64,000 nt of DNA from JBBPZA01 sp963797015 (GCA_963797015.1 CAWCNV010000012.1:62001-126000), one strand, 5' to 3'; shown: positions 16,563 through 25,318, counted from the stretch's first letter. Notes: generated from the letters alone by a model not told the origin. Numbers and translations are program-made.

Positions 16563-17453
16563 TCAGTCGTAGACCTCTTCGAGCTGCGCCCAGGCCTCGG
16601 CGTCGTGGCCGGGGATCACGAGGGCCTGGGGTTCGCGCTCGACGAAGCGCCGGATCTCGCGCAGCGAGCGCTCGAACAGGTGCTCGTCGGCGATCAGCAC
16701 CGGGAGCACACCCTCGTCGATCGTTCGCCGCAGATACGCCGCGTCCCCGCAGACGAGCGCATCGCGATCGCGCAGGCGCAGGAGCACCGACTGGTGGCCG
16801 AGCGTGTGGCCGGGAGTCGAGATGAGGCGCACGGATCCGTCGCCGAAGAGATCCACCGAGCGCCCGAAGGGCGAGAGCCCCTGGGAGAGCTGCCCGTCGT
16901 AGTCGATCACGCGCCAATCGAAGGCGTGGTCGAAGTGCTCGTGACGGTAGCCCTGGAAGATGCCGCCCGCGCCGGCGGCCTCCCACTCGCGGCGGTCGAC
17001 GACGAACGTGGCCTCCGGGAACTCGGAGACGCCGCTCGCGTGGTCGGCGTGCAGGTGGGTCATGACCACGGTGCCGATGCGGTGCGGCTCGATCCGGCGC
17101 TCGCGGAGCTGCCCGGGCAGGCCGCCGCCGACGCCGCGCGTGACGAAGATCCGTGCTCCCAGGCGCCCGAGGTTCTCGTGCGGGACCATCGCGACACTGG
17201 GGTGAAAGCCGGTGTCGATCAGCAGCGGCCCGGCGCCCGGATGCTCGACCAGGAACGCGGGCGCCGGCACCCACTCGCGCGGCTTGCGCGACAGGACGGC
17301 GCGCAGGAGCTCGAGGCGCACGCCGCGACCGGCCAGGTAGTCGGCCGGCGTGTGCAGCTCCGCCGCCAGCAGCGGCGTGAGCCGCACGGTGGCGCCGTCC
17401 CGGCCACCGGGCAGCGGGTGACCGAGCGGCTTGGGCTCCGCGGAAACCGCCAT
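16563..17453 (-). CDS. Metallo-beta-lactamase-fold hydrolase, N-acyl-homoserine-lactonase-like
   Basis: 296 aa. THLHADHASG (about residues 131-140) is the HxHxDH zinc motif. STPGHTLGHQSVL gives the next His, LVCGDAAYLRR the bridging Asp, and IPGHDAEAW the last His, in the order of AiiA-type lactonases. The N-terminal HTPADYL and VPAPAFLVEHPGAGPLLIDTG also fit that subfamily. It may open lactone rings of acyl-homoserine lactones or of unrelated metabolites, since many actinobacteria carry such enzymes without AHL signalling. There is no signal peptide. It converges on plsC. Confidence 0.8.
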   Translation of the reverse strand: MAVSAEPKPLGHPLPGGRDGATVRLTPLLAAELHTPADYLAGRGVRLELLRAVLSRKPREWVPAPAFLVEHPGAGPLLIDTGFHPSVAMVPHENLGRLGARIFVTRGVGGGLPGQLRERRIEPHRIGTVVMTHLHADHASGVSEFPEATFVVDRREWEAAGAGGIFQGYRHEHFDHAFDWRVIDYDGQLSQGLSPFGRSVDLFGDGSVRLISTPGHTLGHQSVLLRLRDRDALVCGDAAYLRRTIDEGVLPVLIADEHLFERSLREIRRFVEREPQALVIPGHDAEAWAQLEEVYD

Positions 17454-17515
17454 CGCTGGCGCCGCAGCCTAGTGGCCGCCGCGGGGGGCCGGGGCGCGAC
17501 GGGCCCGCGTGGGGT

Positions 17516-18421
17516 CTATGACCGCCGGTCCTCGATGCTCAGGAGTCGCGGTGCTCCGGCGTGCTCGACCTGGAGCGTCGTGTGCTCCAGCCCGTACTCG
17601 CGCTCGAGCAGGTCGCGAAGCGAGCGGCGGATCGCGTGGCAGTCGGAGTCGGGGGCGACGGTGATGTGCGCCGACAGCGCGGGAAAGCCCGAGGTGACCT
17701 CCCACACGTGCAGGTCGTGGACCTCGACCACGCCCGGCTGGGCCGCGAGCTCGCGGCCGATGACGTCGGGCTCGACGCCCTCCGGCGCCGCCTCCAGGAA
17801 GACGCGGCCGGAGGCGACCAGCAGCTGGTACGCGGCGTGGAGCATCAGCGCCGCGACCAGCAGCGACGCGAGCGGATCGGCTCGCTCGAAGCCCGTGACC
17901 ATGATCACCGCGCCCGCGACGGCGGTGGCGAGGAAGGCGTAGAGGTCGGTGAGCACGTGCTTGATCGAGCCCTCGACGTTGAGGCTGCGCCGCTCCGCGC
18001 CGGCGAGCACGCGGCCGGCGGCGAGGTTTACTGCGACGCCTGCGAGCGCGACGACGAGGACGAGCGTTCCCTCCACGTCCGGTGGGTTCACGAGCCTGAC
18101 GACCGCCTCGTAGACGATGAGGCAGGCGAGGATCAGGAGCGTCACGCCGTTCGCCTGCGCGCTGAGGATCTCGACGCGCTTGAGCCCGAAGGTCATCGCG
18201 CCGCGCGCGGGGCGCGCGGCGAGCCGGGCGGCGACGAGCGAGAGCGCCAGGGCGGCGGCGTCGGTGAGCATGTGCGCCGCGTCGGAGAGCAGCGCCAGCG
18301 ACGACGCGACGATCCCGAGCACGACCTCCGCGACCATGAAGCCGACGATGAGCGCGAGCGCGATCGCCAGCCGCCGCCGGTCGGCGTCGGGGGAGACGCC
18401 ATGCGCGTGATCGTGGCTCAC
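17516..18421 (-). CDS. Cation diffusion facilitator (CzcD/ZitB-like metal efflux)
   Basis: 301 aa from GTG 18421. The N-terminus has a short His-containing segment (SHDHAHG), then six predicted membrane helices. SDAAHMLTDAAALALSL (TM2) and SIKHVLTDLYAFLATAVAG (TM5) carry the His/Asp pairs of the transport-site zinc. The cytosolic C-terminal domain (about 215-300, VEVHDLHVWEVTSGFPALSAH) holds the metal-sensing fold. It should export Zn2+, Cd2+ or Co2+ by proton antiport. Its start overlaps the stop of the upstream TetR gene (GTGA), so the regulator probably controls it. Confidence 0.92.
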   Translation of the reverse strand: MSHDHAHGVSPDADRRRLAIALALIVGFMVAEVVLGIVASSLALLSDAAHMLTDAAALALSLVAARLAARPARGAMTFGLKRVEILSAQANGVTLLILACLIVYEAVVRLVNPPDVEGTLVLVVALAGVAVNLAAGRVLAGAERRSLNVEGSIKHVLTDLYAFLATAVAGAVIMVTGFERADPLASLLVAALMLHAAYQLLVASGRVFLEAAPEGVEPDVIGRELAAQPGVVEVHDLHVWEVTSGFPALSAHITVAPDSDCHAIRRSLRDLLEREYGLEHTTLQVEHAGAPRLLSIEDRRS

Positions 18422-19023
18422 GTTGAGATCGTAGGTCCGCTTTCGCCCACCAGCGAGCGCACCTGCTCCTCGACCCACTCGAGGTCGGCGTCGAGGACGG
18501 CGCGCGAGTGCTCGCTGAAGCGGCCGTTGGCCTCGGAGGCCGCGAAGCCGAGGCTGAACGTGCTGATCAGCCGCTCGAGGCGCGGGACCAGGTCCTGAGG
18601 CACGCCCGCGTCGCGCAGCGCGGCGTAGACGGCCTCGCGCCGCCGCAGGGCCGCAGGGGTCGTGGCCGGGCGGCGGAAGAGCATGAGGAAGCCGTCGGGA
18701 TGGCGGCGCGCCGTCTCGCGCAGCGCCAGCGCGAGCTCGCGCAGGCGCTCCTGCCAGGGCAGCTCGGGGTCCGGGATCGGAAGCTCGTCGAGCAGCCGCT
18801 CGACAAGCGCATCGAGAAGCGCCTGCTTGGCGCCGACGTGGCGGTAGAGGGCCATGGGAGTCACGCCGAGGCGCTTCGCGACGGCGCGCATGGTGACGCC
18901 GTCCAGGCCGCGCTCCTCCGCGAGCGCGAGCGTGGCATCGAGGACCTCCTCGCGGGACAGCCGGCGGGGCACCGGGGGCAATTGTCGCTGCGCTGGCGGC
19001 GGTCGGCGGATAGTGATATACAT
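18418..19023 (-). CDS. TetR family transcriptional regulator
   Basis: 201 aa. The helix-turn-helix is at about residues 24-65 (LSREEVLDATLALAEERGLDG, then MRAVAKRLGVTPMALYRHVG). A TetR_C-like domain follows. Its ATG sits inside an AT-rich repeat block with TATA-like hexamers 5-15 bp upstream, so the message may be leaderless. It is coupled to a metal-efflux CDF gene, which suggests it represses that operon, although the ligand could be a drug rather than a metal. It diverges from an ATP-grasp gene with 23 bp between the starts. Confidence 0.85.
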   Translation of the reverse strand: MYITIRRPPPAQRQLPPVPRRLSREEVLDATLALAEERGLDGVTMRAVAKRLGVTPMALYRHVGAKQALLDALVERLLDELPIPDPELPWQERLRELALALRETARRHPDGFLMLFRRPATTPAALRRREAVYAALRDAGVPQDLVPRLERLISTFSLGFAASEANGRFSEHSRAVLDADLEWVEEQVRSLVGESGPTIST

Positions 19024-19043
19024 TGTAGATATACAGCGTATAC
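19015..19043. promoter_or_regulatory. AT-rich repeat block between divergent starts (candidate TetR operator/promoter)
   Basis: GATATAC occurs at 19015-19021 and 19028-19034 as direct repeats. TATAC-AGC-GTATA (19030-19042) is a 13-bp palindrome with 5-bp arms. The block overlaps the tetR ATG and ends 4 bp before the ATP-grasp ATG. It is far more AT-rich than its surroundings, so it can serve as the -10 region and operator for both genes. Confidence 0.5.
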
Positions 19044-19046
19044 CGG

Positions 19047-20300
19047 ATGATTCGATCCGGCAACGCGACCCGACCCCCGGAGGCGTGCCCGTTGCTCCTG
19101 TTGCTGACCGACGGCTCTGGCCTGACGTCGCGCCAGGTCGCGACGCAGGCGAGCGCTGCCGGCCACCGTGTCGAGGTGGTAACGCCGGGACGGGTGGGCC
19201 TCGCGCGGTTCACCCGCCACGTCCGGCGCGTGCACCATGTGCCGGCCTACGGCCGCGACCCCTACGGCTGGCTCGAGGCCACGCTCGCGGTCCTTCGCTC
19301 GGGGGGCCACGACGTGCTCATGCCGACCCAGGAGCAAGCCGCGATCCTGGCGCGCGAGGCCGGCGCCGTGCGCGAGCTCGGCGTCGCGCTCGCGGTGCCG
19401 CCGTTCGCGAGCCTCGCGCGTGTGCAGGACAAGCTCGCGCAGGCGCGCACGTTGCGCGAGCTAGGACTGCCACAGCCCGACGCGAGCGTGGCGCGCTCGG
19501 CCCGCGAGCTGCTCGACCGGGCGACGCCGCCCGTGTACCTGAAGGTGCCGATCGGGACCGCGAGCGCAGGCGTTCGGCGCGCCGGCGATGGCGCGTCGCT
19601 GGCGGCCGCGTCGCGCGAGCTGTCGTTCGCGGACGGCGGTGTGCTCGTGCAGCGCGCCCTCGAGGGGCGGCTCGCGATGGTGCAGGCGATCTTCGACCGC
19701 GGGCGGCTGGTGGCGTGGCACGTCAACGTGCGCGAGCGCGAGGGGGCCTCCGGCGGGGCCTCGGTCAAGCGCAGCGCGTGGATCCCGGCGGTTGAGCGCC
19801 ACCTCGACCGGCTCGGCGGCGCGTTGACCTGGCACGGCGCGCTTTCGCTGGATGCCATCCTCACGCCGGGGGGCCCCAGCTACATCGACGTCAACCCGCG
19901 CCTGGTCGAGCCCGGGAACGCCTGGCGCGCGGGCGTCGACCTGGTTGACGCGCTGCTGCGTGTCTCCTGCGGAGAGCCGGTCGAGCGGCTCGACACCGGT
20001 CGCTCGGACGTTCGCACCCACCAGCTGCTGCTCGGCGTGCTCGGCGCCGCGGCTCGCGGGCGGCGGGCCGTCCTGCGCGAGCTGCTGGACGCCGCTGCCC
20101 GGCGCGGCCCTTACGCCGGCAGCACCGAGGAGCTGACGCCCGCGCGTAGAGACCCGCTGGCTGCGGTCCCCGTCGCCGCGGCGACCGCGGCGACGCTGGC
20201 CGCGCCGCGCTCGCGTCGCCTCTTCACCGACGGCGCCGTCAGCGGCTACGCGCTCACGCCGGCGGCGTGGCGCGAGATCGTGGCCTCAGCGCAGGCGTAG
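19047..20300 (+). CDS. ATP-grasp family protein (carboxylate-amine/thiol ligase-like)
   Basis: 417 aa. After a Rossmann-like N-terminus (LLLLLTDGSGLTSRQVATQA), the ATP-grasp core shows AREAGAVRELG, a KVPIGTASAGVRRA nucleotide loop (about residues 168-181), GGVLVQRALEGRLAMVQAIF and the metal-binding YIDVNPRLVEPGNAWRAG (about 275-292). It probably ligates a carboxylate to an amine via an acyl-phosphate; the substrates are unknown. It is not close enough to PurK, Ddl or carbamoyl-phosphate synthase to name. The start codon lies 23 bp from the divergent tetR start. Its 3' end overlaps the GH84 gene by 15 bp. Confidence 0.78.
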   Translation: MIRSGNATRPPEACPLLLLLTDGSGLTSRQVATQASAAGHRVEVVTPGRVGLARFTRHVRRVHHVPAYGRDPYGWLEATLAVLRSGGHDVLMPTQEQAAILAREAGAVRELGVALAVPPFASLARVQDKLAQARTLRELGLPQPDASVARSARELLDRATPPVYLKVPIGTASAGVRRAGDGASLAAASRELSFADGGVLVQRALEGRLAMVQAIFDRGRLVAWHVNVREREGASGGASVKRSAWIPAVERHLDRLGGALTWHGALSLDAILTPGGPSYIDVNPRLVEPGNAWRAGVDLVDALLRVSCGEPVERLDTGRSDVRTHQLLLGVLGAAARGRRAVLRELLDAAARRGPYAGSTEELTPARRDPLAAVPVAAATAATLAAPRSRRLFTDGAVSGYALTPAAWREIVASAQA

Positions 20301-22088
20301 GGCCGTGCGCCCGCCGGCGCCGTCGACAGCCGCCAGCAATCCCCGGGTGCCCGCAGGCAGGACGAAGCGGCCGCTTGCGCTGAGTTGGACCGGGCGTCCG
20401 TCGAGCGTCAGGTCCACCGCGTCGCTCGCTGCCGCGGCGCGCGGGCGCCACGCCGCGTCGAGCGACTCGACGGAAGCGAGGAAGGCGTCCATGCGGTTGG
20501 TGGCCGGGGCCGCGCCGCCCTGGGGCGGCCGGTCGCCGTAGGCGTTGCGGAAGTCGGCGCGCATGGCGGCCTCGCGGGCGGCGAGGACGGCGCGACGGCT
20601 CGACGCGGCGGCGGCTGTGGGGGCCACAGCCCGCCCGGCGCTGTCACGCCGCGTCGCGCGCACCGTGAGCGAGGGCCGCTCCGCCTCGAGCAGCGCGAGC
20701 GCCGCCGAGCCGGTGGCCGCCGAGCGGGCTGCAGAGCGCAGGAAGCCGAGTCCCTCGCTCACGAAGCGCCGCAGCGGCGGCCACGCGCGCAGCGCGTGCT
20801 CGGCGCCGGCGACGAGCACGAGCTCGCGCGTCAGCGCATCCGCCGGGCCGGGCCAGAGCCCGCCGCGCTCGTAGGCGCGCAGGAGGGCGCGGCTGCGCGC
20901 GGCGAAGGTCGGCGCGTCGTTCGCGCGGTCGAACGGGTCGGAGTAGTTGACCTCGGCGAATGCGCGCAGGCTCGCCCTGGCCGGCCCGCCGAGCGCGCGC
21001 ACCGCGCGGCGGAAGGACGCGCGCGGGCCAAAGGACCCGGGGTCGGCGAAGTACTCGGCTGCCGTGAGAAACGGGAGCTCGTTGAGCGCGGCCTCGTTCA
21101 TCGGGTTCAGGAAGAAGCCGCGGACAGCGCCCGCGGGCAGCGGCGAGCGGCGGTAGGGCCCGAGGTGGATGCGGCGGGTGCGGTTCGGTCCGGAGAAGTT
21201 GCCCTCGTAGTCGTTGACGGTCCAGTTGTCCCACACGAGCGGCGTGCGCCCGATCGCGCGGCCGTAGGCGTGTGCCTGTGCCGCGGTGAAGTCGGTCGAG
21301 AACAGGCCGGGGCCGGTCCACATCACCTGCACCGACCGGTCGAGCGTCGCGCGCAGCCCGCGCAGGTACGGGGTGTCGCCCGTTCCCAGGTAGTCGGCGG
21401 CCACGGTGAGCAGCCGGGCATGCGGCTCGCGGCCGCGCAGGGCGCGCTCCAGCCGCGTCAGGAAGTCGCCGTTGGCGCGCCCGTACGCCTCGTCACCGGT
21501 CCCGTATGCCGAGGCGTCCTCGCCGTGGGCGAAGACCTTGCGCACGTCGTCGAAGGAGACCATGAAGGTCCGCGCGCCCGCGCGCCGGAACGGCTCGAGC
21601 TTGCGCAGGACGGCGGCGAGGTCCTGCGGGCAGGAGTAACAGAGCGGAGCGCTCAGCGGCCCGGACGCCTGCACCTGGGGCGGGATCGCGGGCGCGCCCG
21701 GGCTCAGGTTCGGGATCCAGCTTACGCCGCGCCGCCGCGCGCGGGCGATCTCGCGATCGAAGACCGCCTGCTCAGCCGCGGGATAGGGGTCGCGCCACCG
21801 CGCGCGCTGGTAGAGGTCCTCCTTGGGCGCGTGCACGTAGGCGTTGAAGCCGGCGCGGGCCATGAACGCGAGCATCCGCGCGCGCTGACCGGCATCCCAC
21901 GGACGCCCGTAGGCGCCCTCGATCACGCCGCGGAAGCGGAACGGCGAGCGGGCCGCGGCGTCAGCCGCGCCGGCGGCGGGGGCCGCGAGCGCGAGCAGGA
22001 GGGCGGCGAGCAATCCGCTCACAGCGCGCCCGCCCGCGAGCGCGCGCCCGCTTCGCCCGCCCGCGAGCCGCTCGCGCCCGCCCCGCAT
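20286..22088 (-). CDS. Secreted GH84-like beta-N-acetylglucosaminidase
   Basis: 600 aa. The signal peptide is near residues 23-43 (SGLLAALLLALAAPAAGA); GTG around residue 23 is an alternative start. FRGVIEGAYGRPWD (about 52-65) and MVSFDDVRKVF (about 173-183) match the GH84 O-GlcNAcase/NagJ catalytic domain, with the Asp-Asp pair being the catalytic acid and polarising residue. VMWTGP and DNWTVNDYEG also fit GH84. The C-terminal 200 residues are Ala-rich helical with a final small beta domain and no known binding module. It should remove beta-linked GlcNAc from glycans outside the cell. It follows an SDR gene by 3 bp and converges on the ATP-grasp gene. Confidence 0.85.
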   Translation of the reverse strand: MRGGRERLAGGRSGRALAGGRAVSGLLAALLLALAAPAAGAADAAARSPFRFRGVIEGAYGRPWDAGQRARMLAFMARAGFNAYVHAPKEDLYQRARWRDPYPAAEQAVFDREIARARRRGVSWIPNLSPGAPAIPPQVQASGPLSAPLCYSCPQDLAAVLRKLEPFRRAGARTFMVSFDDVRKVFAHGEDASAYGTGDEAYGRANGDFLTRLERALRGREPHARLLTVAADYLGTGDTPYLRGLRATLDRSVQVMWTGPGLFSTDFTAAQAHAYGRAIGRTPLVWDNWTVNDYEGNFSGPNRTRRIHLGPYRRSPLPAGAVRGFFLNPMNEAALNELPFLTAAEYFADPGSFGPRASFRRAVRALGGPARASLRAFAEVNYSDPFDRANDAPTFAARSRALLRAYERGGLWPGPADALTRELVLVAGAEHALRAWPPLRRFVSEGLGFLRSAARSAATGSAALALLEAERPSLTVRATRRDSAGRAVAPTAAAASSRRAVLAAREAAMRADFRNAYGDRPPQGGAAPATNRMDAFLASVESLDAAWRPRAAAASDAVDLTLDGRPVQLSASGRFVLPAGTRGLLAAVDGAGGRTALRLR

Positions 22089-22091
22089 CGC

Positions 22092-22919
22092 TCAGGTCGT
22101 CATCCCGGTGAACTGGCCCCCGGTGACGTTGAGGACCTGGCCGTGGACGTAGTTGGACCACGGCGAGCACAGGAAGAAGACGCCACCGGCGGCCTCCTCG
22201 GTGGTCCCGGGGCGGCCGAGCGGGATCAGCATCGCCGCCATCCCGCGGAGCTGGTCGGGGATCCCGAGCTGCACCTTCTCGCCGCCGATCTCCATCACGT
22301 TGGACTCCTCCTTGGAGGCCGTCAAACGGGTTTCGATGTAGCCGAAGGCCACGGCGTTGACGTTGATCTTGAACTGGCCCCACTCCTTGGCCAGCGTCTT
22401 GGTCAGCCCGACAACGCCCGCCTTGCCCGAGGAGTAGTTCGCCTGGCCCGCGTTGCCCATCGTGCCCGAGATCGAGGTCACGTTGACGATCTTGCGGAAG
22501 ACCTCGCGGCCCTCCTCGCGCTCGCGCTTGGCCGGTTCGCGCATGTGCGGGGCGACCGCGCGGCACATGCGGAAGGGGACGATCGTGTGGATGTCGAGCA
22601 TCCGCTGGAACCACTCGTCGCTCATCTTGTGAATAGGGGCGTCGAGCGTGTAGCCGGCGTTGTTGACCAGGATGTCGACCGTCCCCCACTCGTCGACGAC
22701 CTTCTGGACGAGCTCGTCGGGGACGCCGGGTTGGGTCAGGTCGCCGCCGAAGACCAGCGTCTCGCCCTGGATCTCCCCGGCGGCCTGCTCGGCCACGTCG
22801 GCGTCGAGGTCGTTGATCACCACCCGCGCTCCCTGCTCGGCGAACAGCTCGGCCGTCGCGCGGCCGATGCCGCGCGCGCTGCCGGTGACGATCGCGACCT
22901 TCCCGTCGAGAGCTCCCAT
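22092..22919 (-). CDS. SDR family 3-oxoacyl-reductase-like protein
   Basis: 275 aa from ATG 22919, chosen because GAAAGG lies 9 nt upstream and the protein then opens MGALDGKVAIVTG; the frame extends 16 codons further. VTGSARGIG is the cofactor loop, INDLDAD suggests NAD preference, and NNAG, a catalytic Ser (NVTSISGTMG) and YSSGK are intact. Length exceeds plain FabG, with insertions around EPAKREREEGREVF, as in 17-beta-HSD4/FabG4-like actinobacterial reductases. The end (FTGMTT) is typical of that group. It probably reduces 3-ketoacyl-CoA. Confidence 0.85.
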   Translation of the reverse strand: MGALDGKVAIVTGSARGIGRATAELFAEQGARVVINDLDADVAEQAAGEIQGETLVFGGDLTQPGVPDELVQKVVDEWGTVDILVNNAGYTLDAPIHKMSDEWFQRMLDIHTIVPFRMCRAVAPHMREPAKREREEGREVFRKIVNVTSISGTMGNAGQANYSSGKAGVVGLTKTLAKEWGQFKINVNAVAFGYIETRLTASKEESNVMEIGGEKVQLGIPDQLRGMAAMLIPLGRPGTTEEAAGGVFFLCSPWSNYVHGQVLNVTGGQFTGMTT

Positions 22920-23014
22920 GCGTTCATGCCTTTCGTTCGTTTGAGCGGCAGGGTTTCTACCAGCCACGCGACTCCGCTTGACCCGTCCGCGGTGAAGTGA
23001 GAGCGTCCCCCGCC

Positions 23015-23416
23015 ATGCAGGCGCCCCAGCGCTTCATGGACCTGCCGCCACCCGTGCGCGCGCAGCTCGCGGTCATCACGCCGATCCTGTTCGGGGCGAT
23101 TGCGGGCCTCGTCGTCGTCCACAGCTCGACCGTCTACTGGATCCTCCAGGTGGTCGCCGCGCTCGGCGGCCTGGCGGCGGGCGCCGAGCACGACGGGCCG
23201 CGCGAGGGAGCGATCCGGGTCGCGATCGGAGGCCTCTTCTACGGCCTCGCGATCTTCGTCGTCTACAAGGCGACGGGCGACGACGCCAAGATCGGCACCG
23301 CACCCAACGTGGGCCTGATCGTCGTGACGACCGTCGGCGGGGCGATCCTCGGAGCGCTCGGCGGGATCCTCGGTGCCCGCGCACGTCGGGGCGGCGCACC
23401 CGAGCGGTCGCGCTAG
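23015..23416 (+). CDS. Small four-helix membrane protein of unknown function
   Basis: 133 aa from ATG 23015 (an in-frame GTG exists at 22997). Four hydrophobic stretches are visible: LAVITPILFGAIAGLVVV, YWILQVVAALGGLAAG, AIGGLFYGLAIFVVY and LIVVTTVGGAILGALGGILG. The ends are charged, with an Arg-rich C-terminus. No known family is recognised. It faces away from the SDR gene, and its last 4 bp overlap the convergent acyl-CoA dehydrogenase gene. Confidence 0.7.
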   Translation: MQAPQRFMDLPPPVRAQLAVITPILFGAIAGLVVVHSSTVYWILQVVAALGGLAAGAEHDGPREGAIRVAIGGLFYGLAIFVVYKATGDDAKIGTAPNVGLIVVTTVGGAILGALGGILGARARRGGAPERSR

Positions 23417-24630
23417 AGCCCGTACGAGCGCCCGATCACGTCGAGCATGATCTCGTCGGTGCCCGCGCCGATGCGGTTGAGGCGCATGTCGCGCCACACG
23501 CGCTCGACGCCGTACTCCTTCATATAGCCGGCGCCCCCGTGGATCTGGATGCACTCGTCGGCGACCTCGACGGCGACCCGCGCGGCGTGCAGCTTGGCCA
23601 TCGAGATCTCGCGCACGGGGTACTCGCCGTTCATGAAGCGCCACGCGGTCGTGTAGACCATCTGCCGCGCCGACTCGATCTTGGTCGCCATCTCGGCGAA
23701 CTTGTGGCGGATGACCTGGAAGTGCCCGATCGAGCGGCCGAACGCGGTGCGCTCCTTGGCGTACTCGAGCGTGCGGTCGAAGCACTTCTGGGCCCCGGCC
23801 ACGCAGCCGGCGGCGCCGATCATGCGCTCGCCCTGGAGCTCCCACATGATGTGGTAGAAGCCCTTGCCGACCTCGCCGAGCACGGCGTCGTGGGGCACGC
23901 GGACGTCGTTGAACGCGAGCAGCGCGGTGTCGGATGCGTGCATGCCCAGCTTCTGCAGCTTGTTCTCGACGATGAAGCCGGGCGTGTCCTTGTCGACCAG
24001 GAACAGCGTGAAGCCGTCGTAGCCGGCGTCGGGGTCGGTCTTGGTGACGAGCACGATGTAGTCCGCGCGCACGCCGTTGGTGATGTAGGTCTTCGAGCCG
24101 TTGATGACCCACTCGTCGCCGTCGCGGACCGCGCGCGTCTTGATACCGGCCACGTCTGAGCCGGCGTCGGGCTCGGTGATGCCCAGGCACGAGATGCGCT
24201 CGCCCTTGATCGAGGGCACCAGGTAGCGCTGCTTCTGCTCCTCGGTGCCGAAGGCGAGGATCGGCGGCGTGGCCATGTCGGTGTGCACGGCGATGCCCAT
24301 CGCGAGCCCGCCGCTGTTGGCGTTGGTCATCTCCTCCGCGAGCACGATGTTGGAGATGTAGTCGCCGCCCTGGCCGCCGTACTGCTCCGGGAACGAGAGC
24401 CCGAGGAAGCCCAGTTCGCCCATGCGCTTGAACACCCAGTCCGGGAACGTCGTCTCCTCCCACTCCTCGGCATGGGGCGCGAACTCCTTGGTGACGAAGC
24501 GGCGGACCGACTCGCGCAGCTGGTCGTGGTGGTCCTGGAAGATGAAGTGGCCTGAGCGCTTGCCGAAGTCGGGCTTGAGGACGTCGGCGGGGGAGGCCGC
24601 GTCCGCGGGTGCACTGGCGGGGCTGCTCAT
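23413..24630 (-). CDS. Acyl-CoA dehydrogenase
   Basis: 405 aa from ATG 24630, chosen because AAGGAGA lies 9 nt upstream; an in-frame ATG at 24675 would lie only 7 bp from the operator palindrome. LGITEPDAGSDVAGIKTRA and YITNGVRADYIV are the FAD/acyl-binding signatures. ERTAFGRSIGHFQVIRHKFAEMA is ACAD signature 2. ADECIQIHGGAGYMKEYGVER and GAGTDEIMLDVIGRSYGL close the protein, with the catalytic Glu expected in the TDEIM segment. It oxidises acyl-CoA to enoyl-CoA in the cytosol, passing electrons to ETF. The palindrome 52 bp upstream of its start matches one in front of the carboxyltransferase operon. Chain-length or branched-chain specificity is unclear. Confidence 0.93.
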   Translation of the reverse strand: MSSPASAPADAASPADVLKPDFGKRSGHFIFQDHHDQLRESVRRFVTKEFAPHAEEWEETTFPDWVFKRMGELGFLGLSFPEQYGGQGGDYISNIVLAEEMTNANSGGLAMGIAVHTDMATPPILAFGTEEQKQRYLVPSIKGERISCLGITEPDAGSDVAGIKTRAVRDGDEWVINGSKTYITNGVRADYIVLVTKTDPDAGYDGFTLFLVDKDTPGFIVENKLQKLGMHASDTALLAFNDVRVPHDAVLGEVGKGFYHIMWELQGERMIGAAGCVAGAQKCFDRTLEYAKERTAFGRSIGHFQVIRHKFAEMATKIESARQMVYTTAWRFMNGEYPVREISMAKLHAARVAVEVADECIQIHGGAGYMKEYGVERVWRDMRLNRIGAGTDEIMLDVIGRSYGL

Positions 24631-24682
24631 CGAAGGGCTCTCCTTGGGGTGCGCGGCGATCTGGGTCTGAGACATCGTAGAC

Positions 24683-24698
24683 AGTGGGACGTGCCACT
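24683..24698. promoter_or_regulatory. Palindromic operator candidate, copy 1
   Basis: AGTGGGACGTGCCACT is a near-perfect 16-bp palindrome (7 of 8 pairs; AGTGG/CCACT arms, ACGT centre). It lies 52 bp upstream of the acyl-CoA dehydrogenase start. The only other copy I found is at 25324-25339. Confidence 0.65.
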
Positions 24699-24752
24699 GA
24701 CCACTCGTGCCTCCAGCGCTTGTCGCCGTGGCGCCCTATAGGGTGCCGCGCC

Positions 24753-25277
24753 ATGCTCCGTCCGGTTATCGGCGCGTTGCTCGCCGCCGCCCTCGCCTCC
24801 TTCGCCCTCGTCGGTGCCGCCTGCGGCTCCGGCGGCAGCGACACGACCGTCGAGGAAGCGCAGATCCCGTTCACGTTCACACTGCCCGACGACTTCCAGA
24901 AGCGCAACGTCCGGCAGGGCTCCTCGCAGGGGACGCCGCCGATCGTCGCCTACGGGATCGACAACCTCAACATCGTCGACGTGCGCAAGAGCGCGGCCCG
25001 GGAGCTTCGGACGCGCGCCCTGCAGCAGCAGGTGACCAGCTCGCTCAACCAGCTCGGGTTCCCGAACCAGACCGCGAAGGTCGAGAAGCACAACGGAATC
25101 GAGATGGTCGTGTTCGACATCGACAACAAGGTCGGCGGCAAGTCGACCGGCTCGAAGCTCTACTTCTTCTCCGGAAAGGGAGGGACGTGGGAGCTCGAGT
25201 GCCAGTCCGCCGGCGACAAGGCGAACGAGCTCGATGACGCCTGCAAGCAGGCGGTCGACTCGGTGAAGTTCAAGTAG
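24753..25277 (+). CDS. Putative small lipoprotein
   Basis: 174 aa from ATG 24753. The N-terminus MLRPVIGALLAAALASFALVGAACG is a hydrophobic signal with a loose lipobox ending in Cys24, followed by a Gly/Ser-rich linker, as in cell-surface lipoproteins. The mature part (FTFTLPDDFQKRN ... DDACKQAVDSVKFK) is a soluble alpha/beta region with two Cys near the C-terminus. It resembles small actinobacterial lipoproteins of unknown role. It is enclosed by the two copies of the AGTGG/CCACT operator and could be read from the same divergent control region. Confidence 0.72.
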   Translation: MLRPVIGALLAAALASFALVGAACGSGGSDTTVEEAQIPFTFTLPDDFQKRNVRQGSSQGTPPIVAYGIDNLNIVDVRKSAARELRTRALQQQVTSSLNQLGFPNQTAKVEKHNGIEMVVFDIDNKVGGKSTGSKLYFFSGKGGTWELECQSAGDKANELDDACKQAVDSVKFK

Positions 25278-25318
25278 GTCGGGCGGCGGACGCCGCGCGG
25301 GGCGGTCGGGGCGTAAAG

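Noticed and set aside
16563..17453. Quorum-quenching locus based on the AHL-lactonase-like gene
   Set aside because: No LuxI/LuxR-type genes are near, and the subfamily includes general lactonases, so only the fold is claimed.
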